A DNA stretch of 64,000 bases from Micromonospora arborensis. GTDB taxonomy: Bacteria > Actinomycetota > Actinomycetes > Mycobacteriales > Micromonosporaceae. A program made the position numbers and the translations under genes. The stretch spans positions 1-64,000 of the forward strand of contig NZ_PYBV01000024.1 in NCBI RefSeq assembly GCF_003205615.1, written 5' to 3'. Positions 60,407 to 64,000 of the stretch are shown here, in pieces. Positions within the stretch are counted from its first letter, which is position 1. Each line of letters opens with the position of its first letter. A model generated the notes under the pieces. The model did not search any database and had not been told where the DNA came from. It saw nothing but the letters and a program-made list of their open reading frames with translations.

Positions 60407-61590
60407 GACCGGCCTCGCGAGCCGCGGCGGCCCCGCCGGTCCGACCGTGCCGTCGATCCGAGATCGGGCGTCTTGTAGGTAACCACGGGAATCGTGCTGA
60501 CCACCGGCGTGGCCAGGGCGTGCTCGACAAGGTCGGCGATCACCTGCTCGATGCGCTTGTACGCGGTGGGCGCCTCCTCGAAGAGCAGTTGGCGCTCGCC
60601 GCACACCACCAGCGAGCCCACCGGCGTCCGGCGTAGCTCCTCGACCGTGTGCTTGGCGCGGCCCCGCCGCAGGGCGTCGGCGCGCGACATCTTGCGGCCG
60701 GCGCCATGCGCCACCGAGTGGTTGGCCTCCGGCCCGGCGTGGGCGGCCACCAGGTAGGACGCCGTGCCCCGCGAACCGGCGACGAGAACGTCACGGCCGT
60801 CACCGGGCGCCGCGCCCTTGCGGTGCAGGTAGACCCCGTCGCGGACCTCGACCAGGTTGTGGCACTCGTCGACGATCGGTTCGCAGGGCTCGGCCCCCAG
60901 CGCGTACGCGACCCGGGCCGCCAGCACCCGGCGGTTGAGCGAACCCCAGCGCACGGCCTCGTCGTGCCTCGTCAGGTAGGCGGCAGGATCGGGGGCGGCG
61001 CCGGCGCCGTGGACCTCGGTGTGCGCCCGGAGGATCCGCTCGCCCAGACCACGGGAACCGCTGTGGACGATGAGCACGAGGTCGCCGGCGTTCAGCCCGA
61101 GGCGGGTCGCGTGGCTCGTGTCGAGGAGGGTGTCGACGCGGGCCAACTCGACGAAGTGGTTGCCTCGTCCGACTGTCCCGAGACCGTCCAGGTGACCGGC
61201 TGGGACGTCACCCGCAACGACGCCCCAGGCCGGGTCGTCGGCGTCCTGCTCCGGGTCCAACGCACGGTCGAGGTCGGGAAACCGGGAGGCCAGCCGCTCC
61301 GGCACGGCACGCTTGAGCTTGATGGGGAACACAGCGATGCCGCTGCCGATGTCGGAGCCCACCAGGAACGGGTAGAGCACGGTCGACGCCATGGCCGCAC
61401 CGATCGGCGCACCCTTGCCGGGATGCAGGTCCGGCATCGCCGCAACGTGGACCATGCCGTCGAGGGCGGCGACCTGCTGGCACTGCGCCAGCGCATCGGA
61501 CTCGATCCAGCTCGCGGGTGAGGCGAACACCGTGACGGTGGCCGGGGTGGACGAGGGCAGGGACTCCCGAGGGGAGTGGTTCTGGGACAA
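60403..61590 (-). CDS. rtcB: RtcB-family RNA ligase (RtcB2 type)
   Basis: A 395-residue RNA ligase: AAMPDLHPGKGAPIG, GSRGLGERI, and AHGAGRKMSR with the His that is guanylylated. The metal segment reads VGSDIGSGI; in most RtcB proteins this is DIGCGM, with the Cys bridging two manganese ions, so the ligand Cys is replaced by Ser here. The enzyme joins 2',3'-cyclic phosphate and 5'-OH RNA ends using GTP. The only in-frame start covering the domain is TTG 61590, without a clear ribosome site; a GTG near 61540 is possible. It is translationally coupled to prfH. Confidence 0.88.
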   Translation of the reverse strand: MSQNHSPRESLPSSTPATVTVFASPASWIESDALAQCQQVAALDGMVHVAAMPDLHPGKGAPIGAAMASTVLYPFLVGSDIGSGIAVFPIKLKRAVPERLASRFPDLDRALDPEQDADDPAWGVVAGDVPAGHLDGLGTVGRGNHFVELARVDTLLDTSHATRLGLNAGDLVLIVHSGSRGLGERILRAHTEVHGAGAAPDPAAYLTRHDEAVRWGSLNRRVLAARVAYALGAEPCEPIVDECHNLVEVRDGVYLHRKGAAPGDGRDVLVAGSRGTASYLVAAHAGPEANHSVAHGAGRKMSRADALRRGRAKHTVEELRRTPVGSLVVCGERQLLFEEAPTAYKRIEQVIADLVEHALATPVVSTIPVVTYKTPDLGSTARSDRRGRRGSRGRS

Positions 61591-61809
61591 GGAAGCTCAC
61601 TGTTCGCTGAGACGCAGGAACGGACGACGTGACGCCCTCCGGGAGGCGTCACCGGGGGCGGAGCAGGGGTGGATCCGTCAGTACGTCATGGACGTCACTC
61701 TCGCGGAGCCCGTCGCGTACGGCAAACGATTTTCAGCGGCACTGACGGTAGCGCGACAGTTGTCGGATGACTGATCGCCGCTGGCCAGCGGCCAGGTCAC
61801 TATCCGAAC

Positions 61810-64000
61810 ATGCTGACAGGGCGTGACGGCCTGCTCGCGGAGGCCCGCACCGCGCTGGTGCGGGCGTCCGGCGTCGTGTTGGTCGGCCCGGCAGGTGTCG
61901 GGCGAACCGCACTCGCCCGCGCCGTCGTCGCAGACCTGCCGTCCCGACTGTTCGGCGAAGCTTGGATCACGGCGACCGAAGCGAGCAAAGAGGTGCCGTT
62001 TGGCGCGCTCGGCCGACTCCTCAACGGTGGTCACCCATCCCTGCACCCAGCTCTGGTGCACCACACCGTGCTGGCCGCCCTGCACGAGCGGTGCGGCCGT
62101 GGGCGTACCCCGGTCCTGGTCGTCGACGACGCCCACCTGCTCGACGGGCCGTCCGCCGGCGTGCTGCTCGGTCTCGTCCAGGCCCGTGTGGTCCGCGCGC
62201 TGGTCACCGCCCGGTCCGGGGTCCCGGCCCCGGACGCGGTCGTCGCACTGTGGAAGGACGTCGAGCTGTCCCGGCTGTTCGTGCCGGCCCTCACCGAGGA
62301 CGCGGTCGGCGCACTGGCCGAGCAACGGTTGTCCGGCCCGGTCAGCCGCACCACGACACAGTTGCTGTGGCAGTGGACGGGTGGGCTGCCGCAACTGGTG
62401 GTCGCGTTGATCGACCACGGGCGGGAGGTCGGTTCGCTGGTGCGCGACACCGACCAGTGGCGGTGGAGGGCCCCACTCGCGGTGCCGGCGCAGGTCGCCG
62501 ACCTGCTCGACCGGGAACTGGACCGGGTTGGCCGCCCCGGCGAGGACGCCCTGGCCGCGATGGCCCTCGGCGGGCCCTTGCCGCTGTCCGTCGTGGAGGC
62601 GGCCGCGTCACCGGAGTTGATCGCCGATCTCGAACAGCTCGGCATGGTCCGCAGCGAGCAGAGCGACGATCAGATCCTGGTCCGGCTGCGCCACCCCATG
62701 CTCGGGGCCGCGGTACGCCGCCGGATGTCGCCCGCGCGCCGCCGCCGGGTGTCCGCCGCGCTGTTGGCCAGCGCGCCACCGGCCGCGACCCGAGGACCAC
62801 ACGCGATGGCCAGCGCGCTGTGGGCGGTGCACGCCGGTCAACCGGTCGGGTCGGCCGAGCTGATCAGGTCGGCCAGCCTCTGCCTGTACGCGGATCCGGC
62901 CGCCTCGGAACAGCTGGCCCGGCGGGCCCGGGAGCGCGGTGGCGGAGCACCGGCAGCGGTAGCGCTCGCCGCCGCCCTCGTCGAGCAGGGTCGGACCGCT
63001 GAGGCGTACGAGGCGCTGGTCGCGGCACAACGTGCCGCCGAGGCCGCCGATGATCGTGGTGCCCAGGTGACCGTCCGGGTGGCGCTGGCCAGGCACCGCG
63101 CCTGGGTGGGGCGTGAGCCCCGGCAGGCGTACGACGACCTGCTGCGGATTCACGCGGACGCCGAGGCGGCCGGTGACACGGCCGGGCGGGCGGAGGCGGC
63201 GTCCGCCGCCGTGGTGGTCCAACTCTTCAGCGGGCAGGCCGCGAGGGCGCTGCACGGTGCCCGCGAGTTGCTGGCCGAGTCGCCTCCGCCCGCCGGCCAA
63301 CTGCGGGTCACGTTGGCGTCGGTGGCCGCGCTGGTGCTGACCGGGCGCACAGCGGAGGCGGCACGGGTGGGCCGTGCGGCCGTCGCGGCGGTGGAGCGGG
63401 CCGGCTCGTCGGCACTGCCGTTGGCCCGTGGCATGGCCGGGGCGGCGCTGGCGTTCGCCGAACTGTGGCGGGAGCCCACCCCGACCGGTCCGGTGACGGA
63501 CCCGGCCGCGGGACGGTGGCCGATGCCCAACGACCCGCTGGTCTCCGGTCTGTCCCACACCGCGTGGCCGGTCTTCGACGGGTACGCCCAGCGGATCAGC
63601 GGTGACCGGGCCGGGGCGATCAGCCGGCTCCGCGACGCCGTCGCACAGCAGGCCGACGGGGAGGGACTGTTCCGCTCCGAGGCCGCCGGATGGCTCGCCA
63701 TCACCCTGGCCGAGGACGGCCACCCGGACGAGGCCGAAGCCGTGCTCCGGGAACACCCCGTCGACGCGGTCACGCTGGTGCCGGGCCTGCGGCCCTGGGC
63801 GACGGCCGCGGTAGCCGCCGCGGCCGGCCAGCGGTCCCGGGCGGCTCGCCTGATGGACGAGGCGATCGTCATCGCTCATGCGTCCGGGTGCTGGCTGGTG
63901 GAACTGGGTTACCTCATCTACGCCGCGCACCTCGATCCGGTCGCCGGCCCGTCCAGGTACGCGGACCGCATCGCCGAAGCCCTCGGGCACGTGGACGCCG
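61810..64000 (+). CDS. LAL-type LuxR regulator with AAA-like ATPase domain (3' partial)
   Basis: The frame is open from ATG 61810 to the window end (730 codons), with no stop, so the C-terminal HTH is outside. The N-terminal part begins LTGRDGLLAEA, then the P-loop GPAGVGRT (about 26-33) where the usual Lys is Arg32, and the Walker B VVDDAHLLDG (about 101-110). The remainder is helical-repeat sensor (TPR-like) sequence with AHGAREL and AVAAV segments. This layout is typical of large ATP-binding LuxR (LAL) activators. It is divergent from rtcB over a 219-bp gap that holds no other recognised feature. Confidence 0.8.
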   Translation, partial: MLTGRDGLLAEARTALVRASGVVLVGPAGVGRTALARAVVADLPSRLFGEAWITATEASKEVPFGALGRLLNGGHPSLHPALVHHTVLAALHERCGRGRTPVLVVDDAHLLDGPSAGVLLGLVQARVVRALVTARSGVPAPDAVVALWKDVELSRLFVPALTEDAVGALAEQRLSGPVSRTTTQLLWQWTGGLPQLVVALIDHGREVGSLVRDTDQWRWRAPLAVPAQVADLLDRELDRVGRPGEDALAAMALGGPLPLSVVEAAASPELIADLEQLGMVRSEQSDDQILVRLRHPMLGAAVRRRMSPARRRRVSAALLASAPPAATRGPHAMASALWAVHAGQPVGSAELIRSASLCLYADPAASEQLARRARERGGGAPAAVALAAALVEQGRTAEAYEALVAAQRAAEAADDRGAQVTVRVALARHRAWVGREPRQAYDDLLRIHADAEAAGDTAGRAEAASAAVVVQLFSGQAARALHGARELLAESPPPAGQLRVTLASVAALVLTGRTAEAARVGRAAVAAVERAGSSALPLARGMAGAALAFAELWREPTPTGPVTDPAAGRWPMPNDPLVSGLSHTAWPVFDGYAQRISGDRAGAISRLRDAVAQQADGEGLFRSEAAGWLAITLAEDGHPDEAEAVLREHPVDAVTLVPGLRPWATAAVAAAAGQRSRAARLMDEAIVIAHASGCWLVELGYLIYAAHLDPVAGPSRYADRIAEALGHVDA

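Noticed and set aside
1..64000. CRISPR array, tRNA or rRNA genes, insertion sequences and integrase genes.
   Set aside because: Reading through the window showed no regularly spaced direct repeats, cloverleaf candidates or transposase/integrase motifs that I could support.

Overview
The window is very GC-rich. Genes are packed in overlapping ATGA/GTGA-coupled operons, many start with GTG, and secreted multi-domain glycan enzymes carry ricin-type CBM13 modules. A nickel superoxide dismutase and a PIG-L/mycothiol-amidase-like enzyme are also present. Together these point to a filamentous soil actinomycete, most likely of the Micromonospora type; that name is an inference from gene style, not a database match.

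The left 38 kb is a plant-polysaccharide region. It opens with the 3' part of a GH10 xylanase-CBM13-feruloyl/acetyl esterase (1-1626). A GntR/FCD regulator (1698-2468) faces an operon (2614-9806) with a CUT1 sugar importer, an enolase-superfamily dehydratase, a zinc alcohol dehydrogenase, a KduD-like SDR and an aldose-1-dehydrogenase-like aldo/keto reductase, which together fit a non-phosphorylative sugar or sugar-acid pathway. A very large secreted ThuA/sorbosone-dehydrogenase/PKD/CBM protein (9885-13433, minus) is divergent from a CUT2 (ribose-type) importer with a TIM-barrel epimerase (13959-19476) and a secreted beta-helix/CBM13 protein (19549-21945). A LacI regulator (22090-23115) is divergent from a second CUT1 importer and a cytoplasmic serine esterase (23490-27774). 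Two secreted GH43 enzymes (28148-33179) sharing a 96-residue C-terminal module are followed by a WxL-like surface protein and its DUF916 membrane partner (33206-34976). A secreted Ig-like-domain esterase (35038-36366, minus) and a PL1 pectate lyase (36842-38398) close the region.

The clearest regulatory signal is a 27-bp identical promoter/operator block containing the palindrome GCTAAATCAGTTTAGC. It occurs upstream of the LacI-linked importer (23280-23295) and, inverted, upstream of the secreted esterase (36430-36445). This ties an extracellular esterase, an importer and an intracellular esterase into one predicted LacI regulon.

The right 26 kb is mostly housekeeping and accessory: Ni-SOD, HAD and IMPase-like phosphatases, a LysR/aldo-keto-reductase pair, a MarR-controlled cluster of two tandem luciferase-like monooxygenases plus an F420/NADP-type reductase, a DUF4132 protein with a small partner, a two-component system, small membrane proteins, a methyltransferase with a deazaflavin-type protein, a lipoprotein, an ArsR regulator, a stand-alone GH10 xylanase, a nucleotidyltransferase, a PIG-L deacetylase, an alpha/beta hydrolase, an RtcB-PrfH RNA/ribosome repair pair, and the start of a large LuxR-type (LAL) regulator cut by the window end. 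No tRNA, rRNA, CRISPR array, transposase or integrase was recognised.
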